The notes under the pieces were generated by a model. It was not told the origin of the DNA. It ran no database searches and saw only the letters and a list, made by a program, of their open reading frames with translations. The translations under genes and the position numbers were made by a program. 40,003 nucleotides of DNA from Rhodoferax sp. (GTDB taxonomy: Bacteria; Pseudomonadota; Gammaproteobacteria; Burkholderiales; Burkholderiaceae_C), in assembly GCA_016790475.1 (NCBI GenBank), contig JAEUOX010000002.1, forward strand, positions 1-40,003, read 5' to 3'. The stretch's first letter is position 1; each line of letters starts with the position of its first letter. Positions 1 to 7,737 of the stretch are shown piece by piece.

Positions 1-279
1 GAGGGCGCAGGGCTTGCGGCCCAGCGCGAAGCGCGTTCGTCAACTGACTCATCGCGCTTGTCTGAGCGGAGCGCCCGCAGGGCGCGCAGCGAGTTGCGCG
101 ATGGGGCCGCAAGCACGAGCACCGAAGGGAAGTCGGCGCGTTCAGCGCCGACCGCCCCACCGAAGCGCCGCACCGGGCCCCCGCACGCCTTGGGCGACGC
201 AACAGCTACAAAACACGCAAGAGGGCGACGCAACAGCCAAACGCAGCACGCAAAGCGCCAACCAGCCGCAGCAGCAACA
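1..279. other. Gene-free segment with hairpins and a short tandem repeat
   Basis: I see no convincing gene here. The segment is full of inverted repeats. An 11-bp perfect pair (12-22 with 104-114) could close a loop of about 100 nt. A second perfect hairpin has arms GTCGGCGC (132-139) and GCGCCGAC (145-152) with a 5-nt loop. At 192-206 and 223-237 the 15-mer GGGCGACGCAACAGC occurs twice with a 31-bp period, and both copies are followed by loosely similar A-rich sequence. The segment lies downstream of a leftward operon, so the hairpins could help end transcription, but no T-run accompanies them. Confidence 0.4.
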
Positions 280-1110
280 CTACCGATTCACGAGCAGCAG
301 CGCCGCCTCCCGCGCCGTCATGCCCACCCGCACACCGCAGTCCAGCGCCAGCCGGTTTGCCGCGCTGATGATGCCGTCGTTGTAGGTGCTCATGCCATCG
401 CCCATGCGCGCCAGGTGCGCGTCGACCGTTGCGCCGGCGATGCCTTCGGCCGCCGTGATCTCCAGCCCTGCCATGCCGGAATCGTTGCGCCCGCGGCCGC
501 CGTCGGAGCAGACGAAACCGAACGGCCGTACCGTGATGATGTGGCGCGCGCCGCTGCGCCCGGTGTGGCCGGCCGTGACCAGCACGTTGCGCTGGTCGGC
601 CTCGGTGCCGAAGACGATCGAGTCCGTCACGACGATCTGCCGGCCGCTGGCCGTCTCGTGCATCACGCGGCGGTTCGTCACCTGGTAGCCGCTGGGCGTG
701 CCGGGTTCATGTTCCAGCATCCTGCGCGCCGCCTCGTGGGCCGGCATGCCCACCTCGACGCCGCAGTCCTGCGCCGGGCGGTTGACGAAGCTGATGCGGC
801 CGTTATGGTAGGCGTCCACCCCGTCGCCCAGGATGATGCTCATCACGTCGACCGCCGCCGCCGGCACGTTCAGCGCTTCGAAGTACCACAGGCCGGCGAT
901 GTTCGCGCCCTGCGGCCCGACGCCGCCGTCGAAGCCGATCACCGCGCGCGGCAGGTGGTCGTGCACCAGCCGGGCCGGCAGCACGCCGATGTAGGAGGCC
1001 GTCACCAGCACATCACGCCCGCGGTTGCGCGGCAGGATGTCGGCGGCGCTATCCAGCGCCATCACGCTGCCGCGCTCGGTGCGGAGCATCTCGGTCTGCA
1101 GATCTTTCAT
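280..1110 (-). CDS. Protein of unknown function built from two tandem copies of one domain
   Basis: 276 aa, ATG start, with AGAGG about 8 nt upstream. I do not recognise a named family. The protein is an internal duplication. Residues about 12-132 align with 155-274, sharing a 'DVLVTA/NVLVTA' strand, a DGG-x-G loop, an AG-L helix, GDG-x3-Y-x2-G-x-IS-x2-NR and DCGV-x-VGM-x-A-x-EAA. No signal peptide or membrane segment is seen, so it is probably cytoplasmic. It is the last gene of the leftward operon, 36 nt after a P450 gene. From memory, single-domain proteins of about 130-150 aa with a similar 'GSHGG...GAGI...ARIGD...G.IS.VN' pattern exist and are uncharacterised. I cannot verify that link. 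A role in the pathway of the neighbouring P450s is inferred from position alone. Confidence 0.8.
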   Translation of the reverse strand: MKDLQTEMLRTERGSVMALDSAADILPRNRGRDVLVTASYIGVLPARLVHDHLPRAVIGFDGGVGPQGANIAGLWYFEALNVPAAAVDVMSIILGDGVDAYHNGRISFVNRPAQDCGVEVGMPAHEAARRMLEHEPGTPSGYQVTNRRVMHETASGRQIVVTDSIVFGTEADQRNVLVTAGHTGRSGARHIITVRPFGFVCSDGGRGRNDSGMAGLEITAAEGIAGATVDAHLARMGDGMSTYNDGIISAANRLALDCGVRVGMTAREAALLLVNR

Positions 1111-1146
1111 CGCGTTGCCTCTTGCAGGGGTGGCCCCGGCCGTGCA

Positions 1147-2349
1147 TCAGTGGTCAAACAGGATCGGGTAGGTGCCCCAGTTCGGCCGCTCGGTGTGGCT
1201 CGAGCGCGTGGGCGGGTTGGCCGGGTCGGGGCGGGCATTGCGGTCCAGCAGCGCCTTCACGAGCAGCGGCACGATGCCGTACTGGTGCGTGGCCGGGTCG
1301 GTGTCCGGCCGGGCCTGCATGCCGCCGTCCAGGTCGCGGCCCAGGCAGGTGTGCACGCCGGTGCCGAAGGTCAGGCCCCAGGGCGGGATGCCCTCGGGCA
1401 GCACGCGGTGCGGGTTGAAGACATCGGCATCCGGCCCGAACACGGTGGTGTCGCGGTTGGCCTGCGCCATCTCGACGACGACGCGGTCTGCCGGCGTGGC
1501 ATGGGCGCCGCCGGAGAGGGCCATCGGGCAGACCGGGCGGCGCTCCGCGACCGGGCTGGCCGGGTGCAGGCGCAGGCTCTCGTGCACGCAGCGCTGCAGG
1601 AACAGCGGATCGCTGCGGATGCGCCGGTCGTCCTCCGGGTGCTCCGCGCACCAGGTCACGACATCATGGAAGGCGTGCGTCGTGGCGTTCGCGGTGCTGT
1701 GCGAGCCGGCCTGCAGGTAGAACGCGATCTCGCGCATCATCAGGTCCGGCGAGATCTCGACCTTGTCCTCGTTGCGCAGCAGCACCGTCAGCACGTCGCG
1801 GGGCAGGGCGTCCTCGGTGATCTCGCCGGCCGCGAAGCGCGCCAGCAGGTCGCGCCGGCGCTGCATCGACGGACGGTAGAACGTGGCGTCGAACTCGGCC
1901 AGCGCGGCACGCACCTCGGCACGCACGACCTCCTTGTCGCGCGTCGAGTGCACCAGCGTGGCGCCCTCGCTGAAGGTCGCGGTCAGGCGGCGCAGTTGGG
2001 CGGTCTCGTCGGCGTCGCCCCGCGGGCGGTCCACGCCGGCAAAGTCCGCCGTCAGGTTCATCGTGATGCCGTAGCCCAGGTCGATCAGGTCGGCATGGCC
2101 GCGTTCCGCATGGGCGCCCATCGACTGCGCCAGCGTCGCCGGAAAGACCTCGTGCTCGTAGTAGCGGAAGAAGTCGCGCCGAAACACGCGCAGCTCCAGG
2201 CCGCGGCGGGCGCGGTGCGGTGCGCCGTGCAGCACCAGCAGCACGTCAGCCATGATGACCGCGCCTTCGTCGTACAGGGACTGCGACAGCTGCTTGTCGG
2301 CCAGGGTCTCCGACGCGGCGTGGTAGCCGGAAATCGCGTGAATCGTCAC
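1147..2349 (-). CDS. Cytochrome P450 (first of tandem pair; histidine at the I-helix acid position)
   Basis: 400 aa, GTG start with GAGG 7 nt upstream. It is a soluble bacterial P450 with no membrane anchor. The K-helix ExxR is ESLR (257-260), and the haem loop FGTGVHTCLG (328-337) places the cysteine ligand at 335. In the I-helix, where most P450s have (A/G)Gx(D/E)T, this protein reads AGSHST (214-219): the acid is His217 and the threonine position is Ser218. It is colinear without gaps, through the haem cysteine, with the P450 encoded just upstream (2367-3572), so the two arose by duplication. The C terminus 'ARPDPANP...NWGTYPILF' is of the soluble bacterial type. The substrate is unknown. 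No ferredoxin or reductase gene lies nearby. Confidence 0.93.
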   Translation of the reverse strand: MTIHAISGYHAASETLADKQLSQSLYDEGAVIMADVLLVLHGAPHRARRGLELRVFRRDFFRYYEHEVFPATLAQSMGAHAERGHADLIDLGYGITMNLTADFAGVDRPRGDADETAQLRRLTATFSEGATLVHSTRDKEVVRAEVRAALAEFDATFYRPSMQRRRDLLARFAAGEITEDALPRDVLTVLLRNEDKVEISPDLMMREIAFYLQAGSHSTANATTHAFHDVVTWCAEHPEDDRRIRSDPLFLQRCVHESLRLHPASPVAERRPVCPMALSGGAHATPADRVVVEMAQANRDTTVFGPDADVFNPHRVLPEGIPPWGLTFGTGVHTCLGRDLDGGMQARPDTDPATHQYGIVPLLVKALLDRNARPDPANPPTRSSHTERPNWGTYPILFDH

Positions 2350-2366
2350 GGTGGGGCCTCGCGCGC

Positions 2367-3572
2367 TCAGGCCTGCCCGAGCAGGATCGGGTAGGTGGAC
2401 CAGTTGTTGCGGATCGTTGAGCGGTCCACCACTCCGGGGTTGGCCGGGTCGGGGCGTGCGCCGTGCTGCATCAGCGCGCGGGCGATCAGCGACACCGTAC
2501 CCAGGTGGTGCTCTCGGGCGTCGGCGCCGCTGCGCGGCACCGATCCAGCCGCCAGCGTCAGCCCGAGGCAGGAATGCATGCCGATCCCGAAGGAGAGGCC
2601 GTAGGCGCTGGCGCCGCGCGGCGCGGGCCGGTGCGGGTTGTAGTCGGCGGCATCACTGCCGAAGATGCTGGTGTCCCGGTTGGCGGCCATCAGGTCGACG
2701 CTGATCAGGTCCTCCGGCGTCACGTCCTGCCCGCTGGGCAGATGCATGGGGCAGGTCGGGCGGCGGCCCGCGGTCGGGCTCGACGGGTGCAGGCGCATGC
2801 TTTCGTGGATCGCCTTCTGCAGGAACACCGGGTCCTGGGCGTAGCGGGGCGCGTCCTCCGGGTGGCTGGCGCTCCAGCTGAAGATGTCGTGCATCGCATG
2901 CGTCAGCGTGTGGATCGACGTGAATGCGCCGGCCAGCAGGAAGAAGCCGATCTCCTTCATCAGCACATCGTGGCTGATGGGCGTCTCGGCCTGCGCGCGC
3001 AGCAGCTCGACCAGCACGTCGCGGGGCAGCGCGTCCTCGGTGATCTCGCCGCGGGCCAGCTGGTCCAGCAGGGCCTGCCGGCGGGCCATCGAGGGGCGGA
3101 AGAAGTCTGCGTCGAACTCGTCCATCGCCTGCTGGATCTCGGCGCGGATCGCGGCCTTGTCGCCGAGCGCCTGACCCAGTGTGGCCGCCTTGCCGAAGGT
3201 GCGCAGGATGCGCAGCAGCGTGGCGGTCTCCTCCGGCGTGCGCCGTGGGCGGTCGACGCCGGAGAAGTCGGCCGTGAGGTTCATCATCACGCGAAAGCCG
3301 AAGTCCACCAGGTCGGTCTTGCCTGCGACCAGGTAGGGGGCCAGCGTCTCGCGCAGCGTCGTCGGGAAGACCTGCTTCTCGTACCACTCGAAGAAGTCGC
3401 GCCGGAACACCTTGATCTCGATGCCGCGCCGGGCCCGGTGCTCCTCGCCGTGCAGGTTGACCAGCACCTTCTCCATCAGGATGGCGCCTTCGTCGTACAG
3501 GGCCTGCCGCAGATCGGTCAGGCGCAGGGTTTCGTTCGCGTGCTTGTATTCGGAGACAACGATGGGGGGCAT
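2367..3572 (-). CDS. Cytochrome P450 (second of tandem pair; phenylalanine at the I-helix acid position)
   Basis: 401 aa, ATG start. ExxR is ESMR (257-260), and the haem loop FGIGMHSCLG (328-337) has Cys335 as ligand. The I-helix reads AGAFTS (214-219), so the usual Asp/Glu is Phe217, while the oxygen-activating threonine (Thr218) is kept. Every one of these positions carries the same number as in the neighbouring P450 (1147-2349), which shows a gap-free tandem duplication. The differing residues at 217-218 suggest that the copies have separated in chemistry or substrate. The gap to the next gene is 17 nt, so the pair is probably co-transcribed. The physiological electron donor is not encoded in the window. 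Confidence 0.93.
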   Translation of the reverse strand: MPPIVVSEYKHANETLRLTDLRQALYDEGAILMEKVLVNLHGEEHRARRGIEIKVFRRDFFEWYEKQVFPTTLRETLAPYLVAGKTDLVDFGFRVMMNLTADFSGVDRPRRTPEETATLLRILRTFGKAATLGQALGDKAAIRAEIQQAMDEFDADFFRPSMARRQALLDQLARGEITEDALPRDVLVELLRAQAETPISHDVLMKEIGFFLLAGAFTSIHTLTHAMHDIFSWSASHPEDAPRYAQDPVFLQKAIHESMRLHPSSPTAGRRPTCPMHLPSGQDVTPEDLISVDLMAANRDTSIFGSDAADYNPHRPAPRGASAYGLSFGIGMHSCLGLTLAAGSVPRSGADAREHHLGTVSLIARALMQHGARPDPANPGVVDRSTIRNNWSTYPILLGQA

Positions 3573-3609
3573 GGATCCTCCGGTGGGTAGACAGGTTGGA
3601 ACGCAGGGG

Positions 3610-4143
3610 CTAGCGCGCGGGGTCGACCTCGATCCGCAGCGTGCGCCGGTCCCACTGGGCGGCAGCGTCGGCGACGGTCCGGTAGAGGTTCTGGATGCCC
3701 TCGCCGGGCATGTAGACCTCCATCATATGGCCCAGCAGCGGGCGGGTGTCGATGAACGACGCGCCCCGGCCGGACGCGGTGCGGACCTCGCTGGCCACCG
3801 GATAGCCCAGCGCCGCGTAGTGGGCCAGCACCTGCTCGTAGTCGTCGGGGATCATCGCCACATGGTGGAAGCCCTCGGTGCCGCGCGGGAACATGTCGCG
3901 GAAGGCCGACGGCGAGTCGCAGTGCTGCTGCACCAGCTCGACCTGGATCGGGCCGGCCTGCACATACACCGCCGACATGTCGATCTGCGAGGGCTGGCCG
4001 CGGTAGCGCACATGCGGCATCACGATATGGCGGCGTACGAAGAACGGGCCGATGCCCCATAGCGCGTGCCAGCGCTCGATGGCCGCGTCGATGTCGTTGA
4101 CGACGTAGGCGTTCTGGATCAGGCGGTGCGGCAAGGCGGTCAT
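3610..4143 (-). CDS. Glyoxalase/VOC-superfamily protein
   Basis: 177 aa from the ATG at 4143. An 85-codon upstream extension in the same frame overlaps the preceding SDR gene and is not protein-like, so I reject it. The start 'MTALPHRLIQNAYVVNDIDA' is a typical beta-alpha-beta opening of the vicinal-oxygen-chelate fold ('QNAYVVNDIDAAIERWHALWGIGPF'-like). The second half has GFHHVAMI (around 97-104) and a late HMMEVYM motif, which matches the His/Glu metal-ligand pattern of the family. VOC proteins use a metal ion for isomerisation, epimerisation or extradiol cleavage, and the reaction here cannot be deduced. It lies 37 nt before the P450 pair and 19 nt after the SDR gene, in the leftward operon. 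Confidence 0.85.
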   Translation of the reverse strand: MTALPHRLIQNAYVVNDIDAAIERWHALWGIGPFFVRRHIVMPHVRYRGQPSQIDMSAVYVQAGPIQVELVQQHCDSPSAFRDMFPRGTEGFHHVAMIPDDYEQVLAHYAALGYPVASEVRTASGRGASFIDTRPLLGHMMEVYMPGEGIQNLYRTVADAAAQWDRRTLRIEVDPAR

Positions 4144-4162
4144 GGTGCGTCCCGGTTCGTCG

Positions 4163-4924
4163 TCAGAAGCTCGACACACCCAGGCCGAGGCCGCCATCGA
4201 CCTCCAGCGCGACGCCGGTGACCCATTCGGCCCGGACCAGGTACTCGATGCCCTCGGCGATCTCCATGACGCTGCCGATCCGTCCCAGCGCGTGGTCCTT
4301 GGCGATGCCGGCGTACCGGCTCTCGGCCTGGTCCGCGGTGAACACGCCGGCGCGCACGTTGATCTCGGTGTTGACGGCGCCGGGCACGATGCAGCCAACG
4401 CGGATCTTGCGCCGGCCCAGCTCGGCCGCCATGACCCGGGTCAGGCCCTCGATCGCGGCCTTGGTCGTCGCGTAGGGCGAGGCGCCGGGGAAGGCACGCC
4501 GGTTGTGCACCGAGCCGATGAAGATGATGGCACCCTGGGTCGGCTCCAGCAGCGGCACGGCCAGGCTGGACAGCATCATGCCGGAGATCACGTTGGTGTT
4601 GAAGGCTTCCTTCAGGAAGTCTTCGGTGTAGGAATCGACGGCCTGGCGGTACATGTTGGCCGCGTTGCTGACCAGCACGTCAAGCTTGCCGCCATGCTCC
4701 ACGGCGGCGGCCAGCATCGCCTGCCGGTCGGCCTGGACCGTGACGTCGCCGACCACGGCGCGGCAGGCCGGGCCGATCGATGCGGCGACCGCGTCGATCT
4801 TGTCACGGCGCCGGCCGGTGATCGTGACCCGGGCGCCGCGCTCGGCAAAGTAGCGGGCCGTGCCTTCGCCGATGCCGGAGCCGCCGCCCGTGATCAGCAC
4901 CGACATGTTCTTGATTTCGCGCAT
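4163..4924 (-). CDS. Short-chain dehydrogenase/reductase
   Basis: 253 aa, ATG start with GGAGG about 9 nt upstream. It is a classical SDR. The cofactor-binding glycine motif TGGGSGIGEG is near residues 12-21, 'NAA' is at 87-89, and the catalytic set is Ser138, Tyr151 and Lys155 (YATTK). The ending 'TGVALEVDGGLGLG' is typical of this family. It should catalyse NAD(P)-dependent oxidation of an alcohol, or the reverse reaction, for example on a product of the neighbouring P450s. The arginines after the second strand (GRRRDK) suggest, but do not prove, NADP(H). It lies after the transporter genes in the leftward operon, separated from the binding-protein gene by 135 nt of hairpin-rich sequence. 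Confidence 0.93.
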   Translation of the reverse strand: MREIKNMSVLITGGGSGIGEGTARYFAERGARVTITGRRRDKIDAVAASIGPACRAVVGDVTVQADRQAMLAAAVEHGGKLDVLVSNAANMYRQAVDSYTEDFLKEAFNTNVISGMMLSSLAVPLLEPTQGAIIFIGSVHNRRAFPGASPYATTKAAIEGLTRVMAAELGRRKIRVGCIVPGAVNTEINVRAGVFTADQAESRYAGIAKDHALGRIGSVMEIAEGIEYLVRAEWVTGVALEVDGGLGLGVSSF

Positions 4925-5059
4925 GGACGCTGTCCTCCAGGATGGGCTTGGGGGCAGCCGGCACCGCCGGGGGCCGGGCTGCGCGGGTGGGCCCGCAGCG
5001 CCGTGGCCGCGGGCCGGGCACGGCCGCCGCCAGGGCGGGCCGCACCGGGGGTCGAGGGC
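4925..5059 (-). other. Hairpin-rich intergenic stretch after the binding-protein gene
   Basis: 135 nt of very GC-rich sequence between the binding-protein stop and the SDR start, including GCGGG-TGGG-CCCGC and several CCGGG/CCCGG pairs. Such structures behind a binding-protein gene can stabilise the upstream mRNA or weaken read-through, which would keep the binding protein more abundant than the enzymes. No T-run follows, so I do not call it a terminator. Confidence 0.3.
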
Positions 5060-6193
5060 TTACTTGTCCTCGACGAACTTGCCGTCGGCGACCTTCATGA
5101 CCGCATAACCGAAGCTGGGGATGCGGGTGTTGGGGTCGGTGATGGACCAGGTGCCGCGGCCGATGACCACCGGCAGGTTCTTGGTGGCCAGCATGGCCTC
5201 GCGGACCTTCTCGCGCGTCGGGTTCGGGCCGGCGGACTTGATCGCGTTGGCCGCGATCAGCGCCATCGAATAGCCCACCATGGCCCAGGAGTCGGGCTGC
5301 ACCTTGTAGCGCGCGTTGTAGTTCACGATGAACTTCTTGGCCATGTCGTTGACGCCGGTGGGCACCGACTCGGCCGAGAACAGCGTGCCGTTGACCGCGC
5401 TGCCACCGGCCTTGATGTAGTTGGCCGAGCCCATGCCGGTGTTGCCCACCAGCAGCGTGTTGGCCGCCATGCCGGCCTGGCGCGCCTGCAGGATGATGTT
5501 GGCGCCTTGCTCCGGCGGCGTGGACAGGAACAGGCAGTCGGCCTTGGAGCCGGCGATCTTGGTGCCCAGCGCCGTGAAGTCGGTGTCCGCCGAGAGGATC
5601 GACTCCTCGGCCGCGATGCCCACGCCGCCCTTCTTGATCGTGTCGCGGAAGGCGTTGTGCTGGAAGATGTAGCCCTCGTTGTCGCGGATCGTGATCGTGA
5701 AGCAGGACTTGGGCTTCTTCTGCGCCACATGCTCGCCCAGCAGCGTCATGTACTGGTCGGCCGTCTCGGTGACCTTGAAGATCCAGGGGCCGGGCTTGAG
5801 CACCGCCGGCGACGTGGCGGTGGTGAAGAGCGGCAGCTTCAGGTCGTTGGCCACGGGGCCTGCGGCCATCGCCTCGCCGGTGGCCACCGGGCCGATGACC
5901 ATCACCGCGTTGTCGCGCGTGGCCATGCGGGTGATCAGCGAGATCGCCTCCTGGGTGTTGGAGCGGTTGTCCTCCACCATCAGCGAGACCTTGGTCGCGC
6001 CGAAGTAGTTGGCCGCCTGCAGTTCGTCAAAGGCCATGCGGATGGCATTGATCACCGGCGTGCCGACAAAGGCGTAGGTGCCGGTGTTGGACATCACCAC
6101 GCCCAGCTTGACCTCCTGGGCCTGGGCGCCGGACACACCGGCCAGCAGTGCCAGGCCGGTGGCGGCCAGGGCGGGAATCATGCGCTTCTTCAT
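5060..6193 (-). CDS. Periplasmic substrate-binding protein of a branched-chain amino acid-type ABC transporter
   Basis: 377 aa from the ATG at 6193, which has AGGAGAC upstream. A 15-codon extension to 6238 has no comparable site. The N terminus KKRMIPALAATGLALLAG...AQA is a Sec signal peptide, probably cut before QEVKLG. The mature part has the type I periplasmic fold seen in LivJ/LivK-like and amide- or aromatic-acid-binding proteins ('KLGVVMSNTGTYAFVG', 'MVIGPVATGEAMA'). It partners LivHMGF encoded directly upstream. In many loci the binding protein comes first; here it follows livF by 58 nt. Members of this family bind aromatic acids, amides and other small molecules as well as amino acids, so the ligand is most simply the substrate of the surrounding pathway. 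Confidence 0.92.
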   Translation of the reverse strand: MKKRMIPALAATGLALLAGVSGAQAQEVKLGVVMSNTGTYAFVGTPVINAIRMAFDELQAANYFGATKVSLMVEDNRSNTQEAISLITRMATRDNAVMVIGPVATGEAMAAGPVANDLKLPLFTTATSPAVLKPGPWIFKVTETADQYMTLLGEHVAQKKPKSCFTITIRDNEGYIFQHNAFRDTIKKGGVGIAAEESILSADTDFTALGTKIAGSKADCLFLSTPPEQGANIILQARQAGMAANTLLVGNTGMGSANYIKAGGSAVNGTLFSAESVPTGVNDMAKKFIVNYNARYKVQPDSWAMVGYSMALIAANAIKSAGPNPTREKVREAMLATKNLPVVIGRGTWSITDPNTRIPSFGYAVMKVADGKFVEDK

Positions 6194-6251
6194 ACGGGTC
6201 TCCTGTAATGATGATGGACGGACAACGGGAACGGACAATCAAAAAAGATGC

Positions 6252-6968
6252 TCACTCGGCAGCAGCCCCCTGACCGAGGTAATGGGCCTCGATCTCCGGG
6301 TCGTTGGCAAGCTCCTGGCTCGGGCCGCTATGCACGATGCGGCCCTGCTCGATCACATAGGCGCGGCCGGTCACCTCCAGCGCCTGCTTGGCGTTCTGCT
6401 CGATCAGCAGGATCGTGAGCCCCTCCTGGTTGAGCTGGCGCAGCGTCGCAAACACCTGCTTGACGACCAGCGGCGCCAGCCCCAGGCTGGGCTCGTCAAG
6501 CAGCAGCAGGCGCGGCGCCCCCATCAGCGCGCGCCCGATCGCCAGCATCTGCTGCTGCCCGCCGGACAGCGAGCCGGCCAGCTGCGCACGCCGCTCGCCC
6601 AGGATCGGGAAGAGCTCGATCACCCGCGACAGCGGGTACACCGCCGGGCGCCCGCGCAGCGCCGTGGCGCCCAGCTGCAGGTTCTCCAGCACCGTCATCT
6701 CGGCAAACACCTGGCGCCCCTCGGGCACCTGCAGCAGCCCGCTGCGCGAGACACTCCAGGAGTTCTGGCCGATCACCTCGATGCCGTCGAGCTTGATGGA
6801 GCCGCCCGCGGGCTGGATCTGCCCGCTCACGCAGTTCAGCAAGGTGGACTTGCCCGCGCCGTTGGGGCCGATGAGCGCCACCATCTCGCCCTGGCGCACC
6901 GACAGGCTCACCCCGCGCAGTGCCTGGATGCCGCTGTAGTTGGCTTGGAGGTCGGTGATTTCCAGCAT
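6252..6968 (-). CDS. ABC transporter ATP-binding protein, LivF type
   Basis: 238 aa starting at MLEITDLQANY (ATG 6968); an 18-codon in-frame extension overlaps livG and is rejected. It has a Walker A GPNGAGKST near residue 38, the signature LSGGQQQML, a Walker B LLLLDEPSLGLAP and a switch histidine region LIEQNAKQAL. The short length and the ending 'IEAHYLG' are typical of LivF, one of the two ATPases of the branched-chain amino acid/amide importer. It lies directly after livG, with a 13-nt gap. Confidence 0.95.
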   Translation of the reverse strand: MLEITDLQANYSGIQALRGVSLSVRQGEMVALIGPNGAGKSTLLNCVSGQIQPAGGSIKLDGIEVIGQNSWSVSRSGLLQVPEGRQVFAEMTVLENLQLGATALRGRPAVYPLSRVIELFPILGERRAQLAGSLSGGQQQMLAIGRALMGAPRLLLLDEPSLGLAPLVVKQVFATLRQLNQEGLTILLIEQNAKQALEVTGRAYVIEQGRIVHSGPSQELANDPEIEAHYLGQGAAAE

Positions 6969-6981
6969 CGTGCTTCTGCGC

Positions 6982-7737
6982 TCAGGCGCCCAGGTAGGCG
7001 GCCACCACGGCCGGGTCGGCAATGACCTTCTTCGGCGGGCCCTCGGCGATCAGCCGCCCGCCGTCGAGCACATAGACATGCTCGCAAAGCCGGGTCACGA
7101 AGCGCATGTTGTGCTCGATCAGCAGCACCGCCATGCCGTCGGCCGCCAGGCCCTTGAAGATCGCGCCGAGCTCGTTGGCCTCCACGTCGTTCATGCCCGC
7201 CACCGGCTCGTCGAGCAGCAGCACGCGCGGCTTGGAGGCCAGCGCGCGCATGAACTCGACGCGGCGCTGGTGCCCGTAGGCCAGGCCGCCGGCGGGGAAG
7301 GCGGCGTAGCGCGTCATGTTGAAGCGCTCCAGCAGCTGCGCGGCCTCGGCGCGGATGCGCCGGGTCTCGGCGCGCGCCGAGGGCAGCGCCAGGATGCTGG
7401 CCAGCAGCGAGCAGGTCTCGTGCCGGTGGAAGCCCCCCATCACGTTGTCGAGGGCCGGCGCCTCCTTGAAGAGCCGGATGTTCTGGAAGGTGCGCGCCAG
7501 CCCGGCGCGGCTGATCTCGTGCGGCGAGGTGGTCGTGATGTCGCGATCGCCCAGCCGGATCTGCCCCCCGCTGAGCTCCATCATGCCGGTGATCAGGTTC
7601 ACGATGGTCGACTTGCCCGCGCCGTTGGGGCCGATCAGCCCGGTGATGCGCCCCGGCGGGATCTGCATCGAGACGTTCTCGGCGGCCACCACGCCGCCAA
7701 AGCGCTTGGAGACCTTGTCCAGCACCAGCGTGCTCAT
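6982..7737 (-). CDS. ABC transporter ATP-binding protein, LivG type
   Basis: 251 aa from the ATG at 7737, which overlaps the livM stop by 4 nt (ATGA), so translation is probably coupled. Walker A is GPNGAGKST near residue 38. Walker B is LLLDEPVAGMN, where most LivG proteins have AGLN. The signature region GHQRRVEFMRAL replaces the more common GxQRRLEIARAL, and the switch region is LLIEHNM. The C terminus 'IADPAVVAAYLGA' is the usual LivG ending. It works as a heterodimer with LivF to power import through LivH and LivM. Confidence 0.95.
   Translation of the reverse strand: MSTLVLDKVSKRFGGVVAAENVSMQIPPGRITGLIGPNGAGKSTIVNLITGMMELSGGQIRLGDRDITTTSPHEISRAGLARTFQNIRLFKEAPALDNVMGGFHRHETCSLLASILALPSARAETRRIRAEAAQLLERFNMTRYAAFPAGGLAYGHQRRVEFMRALASKPRVLLLDEPVAGMNDVEANELGAIFKGLAADGMAVLLIEHNMRFVTRLCEHVYVLDGGRLIAEGPPKKVIADPAVVAAYLGA

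Noticed and set aside
192-253. Start of a CRISPR array
   Set aside because: Only two imperfect units of 31 bp are present, with no spacers of even length and no cas genes.
58-2394. 778-aa open frame on the plus strand over the tandem protein and first P450
   Set aside because: It is antisense to genes with clear family motifs, has Arg/Ala/His-rich low-complexity translation, and arises from third-position GC bias.
3610-4398. 262-aa version of the VOC protein
   Set aside because: The extra 85 codons overlap the SDR gene and are Arg/Ser/Pro-rich without structure; the ATG at 4143 fits the family start.
4142-6208. 688-aa open frame on the plus strand antisense to the SDR and binding-protein genes
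   Set aside because: Same compositional artefact; it crosses the gap between two real genes.
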